From assembly GCA_964587915.1 (NCBI GenBank), contig CAZPMK010000023.1, positions 1-25,620 of the forward strand: a stretch of DNA of 25,620 nucleotides, read 5' to 3'. Source of the DNA: CAG-177 sp964587915 (lineage in GTDB: Bacteria > Bacillota > Clostridia > Oscillospirales > Acutalibacteraceae). A program made the position numbers and the translations under genes. The notes beneath the pieces were generated by a model. That model ran no database searches, was not told where the DNA came from, and saw only the letters and a list, made by a program, of their open reading frames with translations. This document shows, one piece after another, positions 15,391-23,118 of the stretch. The number at the start of each line of letters is the position of its first letter. Positions within the stretch are counted from its first letter, which is position 1.

Positions 15391-15513
15391 AAATTTATTA
15401 AGACTTGCAAACGCTGAGAATAAAAATGATTTACTCTGTGATTTTAGAGGAAAAACCTCCATATAATTAAAAAGACTCAAGCAATAACATAAAATTTGGA
15501 ACGGTGATGTTAA

Positions 15514-16449
15514 ATGGAAAAATTTAAGCCCGAGGGTCAATTGATATCGACCGAGGAAAACAAAAAACACATATCGAGTGCAGGCTCGCTCCATGATGCT
15601 CTTTATAACGGAACGGTGATCGAATGCAGGGTCATACGCTGTGACGCACGGCACGACCTTCATGTGGAGCTCGGCTGTATGAAAGGAATAATTCCACGCA
15701 GTGAGGGAGCACTCGGAATAGATGACGGCACGGTGCGTGACATCGCTCTGATTTCAAGGGTCAACAAGCCCGTAATGTGTGTGGTGACGGGCTTTGCCAC
15801 CTCTCCCGACGGCGAAAGCTATGCCCTGCTGAGCCGAAAAAGGGTGCAACAGCGGTGTCTTGACGAATATATTTCGCTCTTGAAGCCGGGAGATATCATT
15901 CCCGCAACCGTGTCGCACATCGAGGGCTTCGGGGTATTCTGCGATATCGGAGCGGGCATAAACGCCCTGTTGCCCATTGACGGAATATCCGTTTCGAGGA
16001 TACCGCATCCGTCTGCACGATTTACGGCGGGTCAAAGCATACTTGCCGTAATAAAAAGCATTGATGATGAGGGCAGAATAACACTGAGCCATAAGGAGCT
16101 TCTCGGCACATGGGAGGAAAATATCGCAAAGCTGAACGTCGGCGAAACGGTACCGGGGATAGTGCGTTCGGTTGAAAAATACGGGATTTTCGTGGAGCTT
16201 GCCCCGAATCTTGCGGGGCTTGCGGAGTTTTCACAGGGAGTTGAAGCGGGCTGTCATGCGGGAGTGTATATAAAAAGTATAATTCCGTCAAAGATGAAAA
16301 TCAAGCTGATAATAGTAGATTCGTTTGCGGCGGATTATCCCGTTGAGCCGCCCGAATATCACATAACAAGCGGACACATCGACCGCTGGGTGTATTCGCC
16401 CGAGGAGAGCGAGAGGGTCATCGAAAGCGTTTTCACGCAAGCTGAGTGA
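15514..16449 (+). CDS. Triple S1-domain RNA-binding protein
   Basis: A 311-residue protein built from S1 (OB-fold) modules at about 30-112 (degenerate), 124-195 (GDIIPATVSHIEGFGVFCDIG) and 207-270 (GETVPGIVRSVEKYGIFVELA). A C-terminal tail of about 40 residues ends it. It resembles the short RpsA-like S1 proteins of Clostridia, which bind single-stranded RNA and may help translation or RNA turnover, but it is shorter than proteobacterial S1. The ATG follows GGTGAT. A TATAAT at 15462-15467 is a plausible 10 element but its 35 region is poor. Its last 17 bases overlap the convergent mnmA gene (16433-16449), with no terminator between them. Confidence 0.85.
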   Translation: MEKFKPEGQLISTEENKKHISSAGSLHDALYNGTVIECRVIRCDARHDLHVELGCMKGIIPRSEGALGIDDGTVRDIALISRVNKPVMCVVTGFATSPDGESYALLSRKRVQQRCLDEYISLLKPGDIIPATVSHIEGFGVFCDIGAGINALLPIDGISVSRIPHPSARFTAGQSILAVIKSIDDEGRITLSHKELLGTWEENIAKLNVGETVPGIVRSVEKYGIFVELAPNLAGLAEFSQGVEAGCHAGVYIKSIIPSKMKIKLIIVDSFAADYPVEPPEYHITSGHIDRWVYSPEESERVIESVFTQAE

Positions 16450-17467
16450 TTATTCTGCCGCCGCCGATAACCGTGTCGCCGTCGTATATAACGGCACTCT
16501 GACCCGGCGTAACCGACCTCTGAGGCTCGTCAAATACGGCACGAAAGCCTCCGTTTTCGGGAATTATCAATGCCTCCTGCTCCGAGGCTCTGAAGCGTAT
16601 GCGGACCTTTGCACGGAACGGCTCGGTTATTTCGTCACGGTCAATAAGATTGAGTCTGTCGGCAATAAGTCCCGAGCAGTATTGAGCACCGTTTTCGCCG
16701 ATAACAAGTGTGTTGTTTTCGGCGTTAAGCGAGGTGACAAACATCGGCTTGCCGAAAGCTCCGAGGCCCTTACGCTGACCAACGGTGTAATTTATCAGCC
16801 CCGTGTGAGTGCCGAGTATGTTTCCGTCACGGTCAACGATGTCACCGCAGGGAGAGGTTATGCCGAGGGAGGCGAGATAGGCGGAATAATCGTCGTTCGG
16901 AACAAAGCATATCTCCTGACTGTCGTGCTTTTTTGCAACGGGCAGACCTGCGGCTTCGGCGATTGAACGGATAACGGATTTTTCCGTATCGACAAGCGGG
17001 AATATTGCACGCGAAAGCTGTTCCTGAGTGAGACGGTAGAGGAAATAGCTCTGATCCTTTTTGCTGTCCGCCTTTTTGAGAAGAAATCTGTCACCGCATT
17101 TTTCGATTTTGGCATAGTGACCCGTGGCAAGGCAGTCACAGCCGTGCTGAACGGCATAATCGAGCATGGCACCGAATTTAACTGCCGCATTGCATTCAAT
17201 GCAGGGATTCGGCGTCCTGGCGGCAAGATATTCCGAAACGAACGGTTCAATCACGTTTTTCTTGAAGAAATCACGCAGATCGAGCACGGCAAATTCTATA
17301 CCGAGAGCGTCGGCAACACGGCGGGCATCGGCAATATCGGCATCGGCGAGGGAATCGGGCTTTAACCGCAGAGTTATTCCCATCACCTCAAAGCCCTGCT
17401 TTTGGAGCAGGTATGCGGCGGTACTGCTGTCAACGCCTCCGCTGAGACCGACGGCAACTTTTTTCAT
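16433..17467 (-). CDS. mnmA: tRNA-specific 2-thiouridylase MnmA
   Basis: MnmA activates and thiolates U34 of tRNA-Glu, -Gln and -Lys, using ATP and sulfur relayed from a cysteine desulfurase. The 344-residue protein has the PP-loop SGGVDS (9-14). A TPNPCIECN motif carries the catalytic Cys, most likely C92. HDSQEICFVP carries the second catalytic Cys, C187. GHYAK (116-120) and YTVGQRKGLG are also typical. The ATG follows GAGGTG. It lies downstream of gltX and glnS on the same strand. This is a sensible link, since the modified tRNAs include the substrates of those synthetases, though 133 bp and a hairpin separate it from the preceding gene. Confidence 0.96.
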   Translation of the reverse strand: MKKVAVGLSGGVDSSTAAYLLQKQGFEVMGITLRLKPDSLADADIADARRVADALGIEFAVLDLRDFFKKNVIEPFVSEYLAARTPNPCIECNAAVKFGAMLDYAVQHGCDCLATGHYAKIEKCGDRFLLKKADSKKDQSYFLYRLTQEQLSRAIFPLVDTEKSVIRSIAEAAGLPVAKKHDSQEICFVPNDDYSAYLASLGITSPCGDIVDRDGNILGTHTGLINYTVGQRKGLGAFGKPMFVTSLNAENNTLVIGENGAQYCSGLIADRLNLIDRDEITEPFRAKVRIRFRASEQEALIIPENGGFRAVFDEPQRSVTPGQSAVIYDGDTVIGGGRIITQLA

Positions 17468-17504
17468 AGGTTCAACACCTCTGTATACATTATATATAAT
17501 ATCA

Positions 17505-17532
17505 GCCGCCTCGGAAAAGTGTCCGAAGCGGC
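17505..17532. other. 11-bp hairpin upstream of mnmA
   Basis: GCCGCCTCGGA (17505-17515) pairs with TCCGAAGCGGC (17522-17532) around a 6-nt loop. On the minus strand it lies about 40 nt upstream of the mnmA start. No T-run follows on that strand, so it is not a normal terminator; it could be an mRNA-stability or processing hairpin. Confidence 0.5.
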
Positions 17533-17600
17533 ATTGTTCATCTGACTCTGAGTCAAGCCGTCATATCGCAAAAGCCGACAGCTTTTATGACGCACGCTCC

Positions 17601-18215
17601 TCAGTGGTTTTTGACTTTTTGGGTATTGTCGCCAAGCTCGATAAGTATAAATGAGAGAGTCCAGAGGATTATCATTACAAAAATAATTATCATGGCGTTG
17701 TGGAAGCCGCCGAGCATCAGTTTATCGATATTCACTATTCCGCCGAGAATGGAGACGAGTATTCCCGAGCCGCCTATTGCACTGACGAGATTTACCGTGC
17801 CGTCAACAATGTCACCTGCCGCAGAATTGAAGCAGGCTATCATGACTATCGAGGCGACAAGACCCGTTCCCGCTGCGGCAAGAATGGGTATACGCTTGCT
17901 GCTGCAAATTGAAAAAACGATGATGAAAATTGCCGCAAGAGCCGCAACCGCAAAAGCCGCAACAAAGGCGATGAGTCGGGAATTGAGCGGTGCAAGTCCG
18001 GCAGGCCATGAAAATTCTCCGTCACTCTTTATGATACTGCTCAGGGGATCGCTGCCCGAGAGAATATCAATAATTCTTTTAAGGGAAAAGCTCTCCTCCA
18101 GACCGTAATCTATGAGAGACGTGGACGCCTGAAAGAAGATGAGGTCAAGGAATATTACTGCGGGGAAAAACAATGCCGCAAGAACGGCGTTGACCGATTT
18201 GAAAAGGTACTTCAC
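17601..18215 (-). CDS. Small multi-pass membrane protein of unknown function
   Basis: I do not recognise this 204-residue protein. Hydrophobic segments lie at about residues 8-28, 80-103, 110-128 and 173-193, with a glycine-rich moderately hydrophobic stretch at 140-162 (AIGGSGILVSILGGIVNIDK). The loop between segments 1 and 2 is polar and probably extracytoplasmic. The GTG at 18215 is chosen because AAAGGAGG sits seven bases upstream; an earlier in-frame start at 18251 would fall inside glnS. It lies 26 bp after the glnS stop, so it is likely cotranscribed with the two aminoacyl-tRNA synthetases, although nothing in it suggests a translation role. Confidence 0.75.
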   Translation of the reverse strand: MKYLFKSVNAVLAALFFPAVIFLDLIFFQASTSLIDYGLEESFSLKRIIDILSGSDPLSSIIKSDGEFSWPAGLAPLNSRLIAFVAAFAVAALAAIFIIVFSICSSKRIPILAAAGTGLVASIVMIACFNSAAGDIVDGTVNLVSAIGGSGILVSILGGIVNIDKLMLGGFHNAMIIIFVMIILWTLSFILIELGDNTQKVKNH

Positions 18216-18241
18216 GGATATTCCTCCTTTGCGAAAATGAT

Positions 18242-19900
18242 TTATTTCCAAGATGAATTAAGTGCAACGGTGCGGTTGAATACGAGCTTGCCCTGCTCAG
18301 AGGTTTTGTCAACGCAGAAATATCCCTGACGCATGAACTGGAACGTGTCGCCGCATTTTGCATTCTTTAAGCCGCCCTCAACAAGACAGCCCTTGAGAAT
18401 TTCAAGAGAAGCGGGATTGAGATTTTCGAGATAGTCCACGCCATCCTCGCCTGCGGGATTTTCGGTGTTGAACAGGCGATCGTACAGACGGATTTCGCAT
18501 TCCTCGCAGTCGGAAGCACTGACCCAATGGAGAGTACCTCTGACCTTTCTGCCGTCGGGAGAATCTCCGCCCTTTGTTGCGGGGTCGTAGGTACAATGCA
18601 GACAGGTAACGTTTCCGTCATCATCGGCTTCCCAACCCGTGCAGGTTACAAAATATGCACTCTTAAGACGAACCTCATTACCGGGGTAAAGTCTGAAATA
18701 TTTTTTCGGCGGTTCAATCATAAAGTCGTCACGCTCAACGAATATTTCTCTTGAAAAATGAACTGTTCTTGTGCCAAGCTCGGGCTTGTCGGGATTTATT
18801 TCAACCTCGATAGCTTCGGTCTGACCCTCGGGATAGTTGTCGATAATGACCTTGAGGGGCTTGAGAACCGCCATTGCTCTGGGTGCGTTTGCGTTGAGAT
18901 TGTCTCTTACGCAGGCCTCGAGCAGACCGTAATCAACCACGCTGTACGCCTTTGAAACGCCGATACGGTTGATAAATTCACGGATTGCGGCGGCGGGATA
19001 GCCTCTTCTTCTCATGCCGCAGAGCGTTACCATTCTCGGGTCGTCCCAGCCGTCAACGATACCTTTTTTAACCATTTCAAGGCACTTTCTCTTGCTTGTA
19101 ACGCAGTAGTTGATGTTGAGACGGGCAAATTCAATCTGTCTCGGCGGCTCGTCAAAGCCGATTTCCTTTATAAACCAATCGTAGAGGGGTCTGTGATTTT
19201 CAAATTCGAGAGAGCACAGCGAATAGGTGACGCCCTCTTTTGCATCGGAGAGGGGATGTGCAAAATCGTACATGGGATAAACGCACCACTTGTCGCCCGT
19301 CTGATGATGGTGAACATGGGCAATGCGGTAGATTACGGGGTCTCTCATGTTGATGTTCGGGGAGGACATATCAATTTTCGCACGGAGCGTTTTTTCTCCG
19401 TCCTTAAATTCGCCCGCCGTCATTCTTGCAAAAAGGTCGAGGTTTTCTTCAATCGAACGCTCACGGTAGGGGCTGTTTTTGCCGGGTTCGGTGAGGGTGC
19501 CTCTGTATTCTCTTATCTCGTCGGCGGAAAGGTCGCAGACATATGCCTTGCCCTTTTTGATGAGCTTTATTGCACATTCGTAGATGAAATCAAAGTAGCT
19601 TGAAGCGTAGAGAACCTTGTTCCACTTGTAGCCGAGCCATTCGATATCCTCTTTTATCGCATCAACGTATTCGACATCCTCCTTTGAGGGGTTCGTGTCG
19701 TCAAGACGCAAATTGCATTCGCCGCCGTATTTTTCGGCGGTGCTGAAATCAATGCAGATAGCCTTTGCGTGACCGATATGAAGATATCCGTTCGGTTCGG
19801 GCGGAAAACGGGTCTGAATGCGGGTGTTGACACCGTTTTTGAGATCCTCGTCAATAAAGTCATATATAAAATTTGAAGCGGAAGTGTTTATTTCGTCCAT
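18242..19900 (-). CDS. glnS: Glutaminyl-tRNA synthetase
   Basis: GlnRS charges tRNA-Gln directly with glutamine. The 552 residues match the family length. The class I signatures are PPEPNGYLHIGH (33-44) and a KMSKS-type loop VTSKR (267-271). Other GlnRS marks are LRLDDTNPSKE (64-74), IYRIAHVHHHQTG (190-202), YPMYDFAHPLSDA, LCSLEFENHRPLYDW (228-242) and a C-terminal anticodon-binding beta-barrel region. The start has AAAGGAAA spacing. It follows gltX by 33 bp on the same strand. Many Firmicutes lack GlnRS and use GatCAB transamidation, so its presence beside GluRS is informative; the Pro-Glu-Pro in the first motif favours GlnRS over GluRS. Confidence 0.96.
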   Translation of the reverse strand: MDEINTSASNFIYDFIDEDLKNGVNTRIQTRFPPEPNGYLHIGHAKAICIDFSTAEKYGGECNLRLDDTNPSKEDVEYVDAIKEDIEWLGYKWNKVLYASSYFDFIYECAIKLIKKGKAYVCDLSADEIREYRGTLTEPGKNSPYRERSIEENLDLFARMTAGEFKDGEKTLRAKIDMSSPNINMRDPVIYRIAHVHHHQTGDKWCVYPMYDFAHPLSDAKEGVTYSLCSLEFENHRPLYDWFIKEIGFDEPPRQIEFARLNINYCVTSKRKCLEMVKKGIVDGWDDPRMVTLCGMRRRGYPAAAIREFINRIGVSKAYSVVDYGLLEACVRDNLNANAPRAMAVLKPLKVIIDNYPEGQTEAIEVEINPDKPELGTRTVHFSREIFVERDDFMIEPPKKYFRLYPGNEVRLKSAYFVTCTGWEADDDGNVTCLHCTYDPATKGGDSPDGRKVRGTLHWVSASDCEECEIRLYDRLFNTENPAGEDGVDYLENLNPASLEILKGCLVEGGLKNAKCGDTFQFMRQGYFCVDKTSEQGKLVFNRTVALNSSWK

Positions 19901-19933
19901 GATTTTTTCCTTTCTCGGTTTGTACCGTAAAAA

Positions 19934-21601
19934 TTATTCGGTGAAGCTCCTGTATGCCTCGGCAAGTCTCGCCTTGATTTTTTTCTCACCGAGCAGAGCC
20001 ATTATTGAATAAAGGTCGGGAGTGTTGCGGCGTGAGGTCAATGCAATGCGTATGACCGTTGAAACATCACCGACATGACCCTTAAATGCATCGGGATTTT
20101 TCTTGTATTCCTTAACGTTCGGAGTGAAGCCGAGAGGCTCGCACATTTCTTTTATGCGGGAGAACCATTGGTCCTTATCGTCATCAAGGGAGAAAATTTC
20201 CGAATATTTTTCAACGATTTTTGCGGCATCGGCACGCTCGATATTTTCGGGAAGAGTGAAATCGGGAGTATAAATCGAATCAAAGAAATATGAAACATAA
20301 TCCTTGACCTCGCTCCATTTTGCGATATCCTTTCTCGGCTTCGGATTTTCACGGTCTATGTTGACAATCGCCGTTGAAAATTCGGGGTCGGCGGTGAAAA
20401 TATCATAAAATTCGCCATCATATTTTTTCGCCCAATCGGAAACGTCGGAATACACCTTGTCCGCACTCATGACGGAAATTACGTTTTTGCTGACATCGTT
20501 GAGCTTTACAAGGTCGAACAGACAGCCGCTCGAGCTCATCTTTTTAAGGTTAAACGCAAACTTTGAAATATCTTCCTTGGGATTTGCCCTTCTCCAATCC
20601 TCAAAGTTGGAATTAAGAAGCGTCAAAAGATATTCGAGAACGCTCTCGGCAGGGAAGCCCTCTTCAACAAAATATCCGACTGCCGCTTCGGGGTCTTTTC
20701 TCTTTGAGAGCTTTCTCTTGTCGCCCGTTTCCTCGTCGATTTTAAGCACCTGCGGAGTGTGAGCGTATTTCGGCAGCTTGTAGCCGCAGACACGGAAAAG
20801 CTCAATGTGCTTGGGCACGGAGGATATCCACTCCTCACCCCTGATAACGTGGGTTGTCCTCATAAAATGGTCATCGCACGCATGAGCAAAATGATAGGTG
20901 GGAATGCCGTCCGATTTAAGCAGAACTTCATCAATTATGTTTTCGGGCATTTCTATTTTGCCTCGGATAACATCGTCAAACATTATCTTTTTATCTTCAC
21001 TGCCGCCGGAACGCAGACGGAGAACCCACGGCTTGCCCTCGGCGAGCTTTTGCTCCACATCTTCAACGGTGAGGGAGCGGCATTTTGCCCATTTTCCGAA
21101 ATATCCCCAAATGAGAGCATCGCCCTTTGTTTGCTCATCACGGATTTGATTAAGCTCGTCCGCCGTGCAGAAGCAGGGATAGGCAAGTCCCTTTTCGACA
21201 AGGCTTTTTGCAACGGTTTGATAAATCTCGACGCGTTGACTTTGCGTGTAAGGACCGTAAGAGCCCTTTTCCGTGCCGAAGCCGGTAACGCCCTCGTTGA
21301 ATTTTACTCCGAAATAATCGAAGCCGTTGATTATGGCGGAAACGCCGTCATCTATTTCACGCTTTTTGTCCGTATCCTCAATTCTCAGATACGCAACGCC
21401 GTTTGTCGATTGTGCCGTAAGTACGTCCGCAAGGGCACCGAAAAGTCCGCCGATATGAAGATATCCGGTCGGGGAGGGTGCGAAGCGGGTGACTCTTGCT
21501 CCCTCGGGAAGCTCTCTTTCGGGGTAAAGCTCCTCGTAATAGTCGGGGGTTTTGTCTATATGCGGAAAAAGAAGCTCCGCAAGCCTTTTGTTGTTATCCA
21601 A
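19934..21601 (-). CDS. gltX: Glutamyl-tRNA synthetase
   Basis: GluRS charges tRNA-Glu. With the TTG start at 21601 the protein has 555 residues. The first class I motif is FAPSPTGYLHIGG (40-52), the KMSKS loop is KLSKR (297-301), and YLRIEDTDKKRE (71-82) and VIRGEEWISS (252-261) are typical. A GTG at 21610 is in frame, but the GGAG site is only one base from it and about nine bases from the TTG; the resulting (M)DNNKRLAELLFP also looks like clostridial GluRS starts. It heads the gltX-glnS-membrane protein group, with a promoter at 21657-21685, and is divergent from spoIIQ. Confidence 0.95.
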   Translation of the reverse strand: MDNNKRLAELLFPHIDKTPDYYEELYPERELPEGARVTRFAPSPTGYLHIGGLFGALADVLTAQSTNGVAYLRIEDTDKKREIDDGVSAIINGFDYFGVKFNEGVTGFGTEKGSYGPYTQSQRVEIYQTVAKSLVEKGLAYPCFCTADELNQIRDEQTKGDALIWGYFGKWAKCRSLTVEDVEQKLAEGKPWVLRLRSGGSEDKKIMFDDVIRGKIEMPENIIDEVLLKSDGIPTYHFAHACDDHFMRTTHVIRGEEWISSVPKHIELFRVCGYKLPKYAHTPQVLKIDEETGDKRKLSKRKDPEAAVGYFVEEGFPAESVLEYLLTLLNSNFEDWRRANPKEDISKFAFNLKKMSSSGCLFDLVKLNDVSKNVISVMSADKVYSDVSDWAKKYDGEFYDIFTADPEFSTAIVNIDRENPKPRKDIAKWSEVKDYVSYFFDSIYTPDFTLPENIERADAAKIVEKYSEIFSLDDDKDQWFSRIKEMCEPLGFTPNVKEYKKNPDAFKGHVGDVSTVIRIALTSRRNTPDLYSIMALLGEKKIKARLAEAYRSFTE

Positions 21602-21656
21602 AGGAAACACGCTCCGTTTCGGCAGAACTGTCTGCCATTATAATATATACTTCTAT

Positions 21657-21685
21657 ATTATTGCAGAAAATTCGCAAACTATCAA
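21657..21685 (-). promoter_or_regulatory. Promoter of the gltX-glnS operon
   Basis: On the minus strand: TTGATA (plus 21685-21680), a 17-bp spacer and AATAAT (21662-21657), about 55 bp upstream of the gltX start. A further TATAAT-like stretch lies closer to the gene without a good 35 box. I see no T-box structure. Confidence 0.55.
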
Positions 21686-21745
21686 GTGGAAATTGTAAAT
21701 TTTAGCTTCAAAAGCCGTTATTTTTTGAAAAAAAGCCCTCTTGGA

Positions 21746-21775
21746 GTATAATTTGCCCCCGTACAGGCGAAAATA
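21746..21775 (+). promoter_or_regulatory. Sigma-F (forespore) type promoter of spoIIQ
   Basis: GTATA (21746-21750), exactly 15 bp, then GGCGAAAATA (21766-21775). This fits the sigma-F consensus as I know it (GYWTA, N15, GGNRANAMTW) at every position. It overlaps a possible housekeeping promoter, TTGAAA (21725-21730), 16 bp, TATAAT (21747-21752). The gene starts 32 bp downstream. Confidence 0.7.
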
Positions 21776-21806
21776 CCGTTGAAGAAAACGAAAAGAGGTC
21801 TTTAAT

Positions 21807-22493
21807 TTGAAGAAACGGAAATACTCGAATATCTATTTGGCACTTTTTGTCTGCCTTGCGGCGGTAGCAGTCAGTGCGGCGGTCGGAATAAAAACTGCGG
21901 TGTCAAAGCCGACGACGGACGAAACGGGCTTTACAAGAGTCACCTACAGCCGAACGCAGGCGGATTACCGTGAAGAAGTAAATATGCCCGTGACGGATAT
22001 CCGTGACGAAAGAACACAGGTGAGCGAGGAAAGCACGCAGGAAATCGAGAAGAACAAGCCGTATTCGGGGGATTTTGCCCTGCCGATGGGGTCGGATATC
22101 ATCAAGGATTACAGCAACGGAGAAATGGTGCGTTCAAAAACGATGGGCGATTGGCGAGTGCATGACGGCGTTGACTTCGGCGGCAGTGCGGGAAACGATG
22201 TCTTTGCCGTTTCGGACGGAACCGTTACCGCGGTGCGTGACGACAGCTTTTGGGGTACAACAGTCGAAATTGACCACGGCAACGGTATGACCGTTCGCTA
22301 TTGCGGACTGAAAAACGGGAGCTGCCTGCCCGAGGGCAGTAAGGTTGAAAAATATGACAAAATAGGTACCTTGGGACATATTCCCGTTGAAATAAGCGAC
22401 GAGGACCATTTGCACGTTGAGGTTCTCATCGACGGAGAAACGGTCGATCCGCTCAAAGCACTGAATAAGGTAGGAGCACCCGATGCCGATTGA
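21807..22493 (+). CDS. spoIIQ: SpoIIQ-like membrane-anchored M23 (LytM) protein
   Basis: SpoIIQ is the forespore membrane protein that docks with SpoIIIAH across the intermembrane space during engulfment. The 228-residue protein has a basic N-terminus, one transmembrane segment (about 10-31), a polar linker (35-85) and a single LytM domain (about 88-215). It keeps the zinc-ligand pattern: H119 and D123 in RVHDGVDFGG, and H201-x-H203 in DHLHVEV. B. subtilis SpoIIQ has lost full ligation, while clostridial versions often keep it, so this one may be an active endopeptidase. The TTG start has an AGAGGT site. The sigma-F-type promoter supports the SpoIIQ call over a general murein hydrolase. No spoIIIA genes lie nearby. 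Confidence 0.82.
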   Translation: MKKRKYSNIYLALFVCLAAVAVSAAVGIKTAVSKPTTDETGFTRVTYSRTQADYREEVNMPVTDIRDERTQVSEESTQEIEKNKPYSGDFALPMGSDIIKDYSNGEMVRSKTMGDWRVHDGVDFGGSAGNDVFAVSDGTVTAVRDDSFWGTTVEIDHGNGMTVRYCGLKNGSCLPEGSKVEKYDKIGTLGHIPVEISDEDHLHVEVLIDGETVDPLKALNKVGAPDAD

Positions 22494-22655
22494 CCGCTTC
22501 ACCGGTATATGATGGCAATGCCTTTATGCACCCGGCTCCCCACGGGCTTACGCCACCGATGACGGCATCGCCTTGATTTCAGGGAAGATTGCTTCCCCAT
22601 AACCATACTATGCCGAGGCGGATAAAGGGACACGGAAAAATTCTTCAAAAAACTC
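22494..22655. other. Structured non-coding spacer
   Basis: There is no credible gene between spoIIQ and the rpsO promoter. The sequence is G/C-rich for an intergenic region and packed with small inverted repeats. These are CCGG (22502-22505) with CCGG (22532-22535) enclosing GGC-AAT-GCC (22514-22522), CGATG-ACGG-CATCG (22557-22570) and GGGAAG-ATTG-CTTCCC (22582-22597). It could be a small RNA on either strand or a decayed element. It matches no riboswitch or housekeeping RNA that I recognise. Confidence 0.45.
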
Positions 22656-22684
22656 TTTACTTTGTCGAACGGATGTGTTATAAT
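22656..22684 (+). promoter_or_regulatory. rpsO promoter
   Basis: TTTACT (22656-22661), a 17-bp spacer and consensus TATAAT (22679-22684), giving a leader of about 100 nt before the rpsO ATG. Confidence 0.7.
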
Positions 22685-22698
22685 CCCATTTGCACATG

Positions 22699-22781
22699 CC
22701 CGTTTCACGGATATCGGAGCAAACCCCGTCGGGGTGTTCACCTGCCGATTTCTGAGAGCGAGGCAAATAATAAATGAGGTG
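22699..22781 (+). promoter_or_regulatory. Candidate S15 autoregulatory leader
   Basis: The rpsO 5' leader can fold into CCGT-TTC-ACGG (22700-22710) and a helix ATCGG (22713-22717) with CCGAT (22745-22749), which encloses ACCCC-GTC-GGGGT (22723-22735). The Shine-Dalgarno GAGGTG is at 22776-22781. Known S15 leaders use junctions or pseudoknots to let S15 repress its own mRNA, and several unrelated designs exist. The fold here is mine by eye and not matched to a named family. Confidence 0.4.
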
Positions 22782-22788
22782 AAAAGAA

Positions 22789-23052
22789 ATGACACAGGCA
22801 GAAAAGACCGCAATTATGCAGGAATATGCTCTCCATGAGGGCGACACCGGCTCACCCGAGGTTCAGATTGCAGTTCTCACCAAGAGAATCAACGACCTCA
22901 CCGAGCATCTCAAGGTTCACAAGAAGGATCACCACTCAAGAAGAGGTCTTCTTATGATGGTCGGTCACAGAAGAAACCTTCTTGCTTATTTGCAGAAGGT
23001 TGATATTGAGCGTTATCGTTCAATCATCGCAAGACTCGGTATCCGTAAATAA
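22789..23052 (+). CDS. rpsO: 30S ribosomal protein S15
   Basis: S15 binds the central domain of 16S rRNA early in small-subunit assembly and often represses its own translation. The 87 residues match the family: EYALHEGDTGSPEVQIA (12-28), LTEHLKVHKKDHHSRRGLL (37-55), VGHRRNLLAYL (58-68) and IIARLGIRK at the end. GAGGTG lies seven bases before the ATG. It is followed by pnp, an order shared with E. coli and widespread in bacteria; with a leaky terminator between, the two are probably partly cotranscribed. Confidence 0.97.
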   Translation: MTQAEKTAIMQEYALHEGDTGSPEVQIAVLTKRINDLTEHLKVHKKDHHSRRGLLMMVGHRRNLLAYLQKVDIERYRSIIARLGIRK

Positions 23053-23063
23053 TTCGCGTTTCG

Positions 23064-23092
23064 GAGCAGGCAGGGCTGGTTCCCGCCTGCTC
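23064..23092 (+). terminator. Weak terminator or processing hairpin after rpsO
   Basis: GAGCAGGC (23064-23071) pairs with GCCTGCTC (23085-23092), with an inner GGG/CCC pairing. The following TGTTGTGTTTG is a poor U-tract, so some read-through into pnp is likely. Confidence 0.55.
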
Positions 23093-23118
23093 TGTTGTGT
23101 TTGAAAAATGCCATCTTT

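Noticed and set aside
21602..21806. T-box leader for gltX
   Set aside because: I could not find the conserved T-box antiterminator sequence or a specifier-loop stem, and the leader from the predicted promoter is too short.
22499..22813. Minus-strand open frame of 104 codons between spoIIQ and rpsO
   Set aside because: It runs antisense through the rpsO promoter, leader and start codon. Its Arg/His/Ser-rich product resembles a shadow translation, and it lacks a ribosome binding site.
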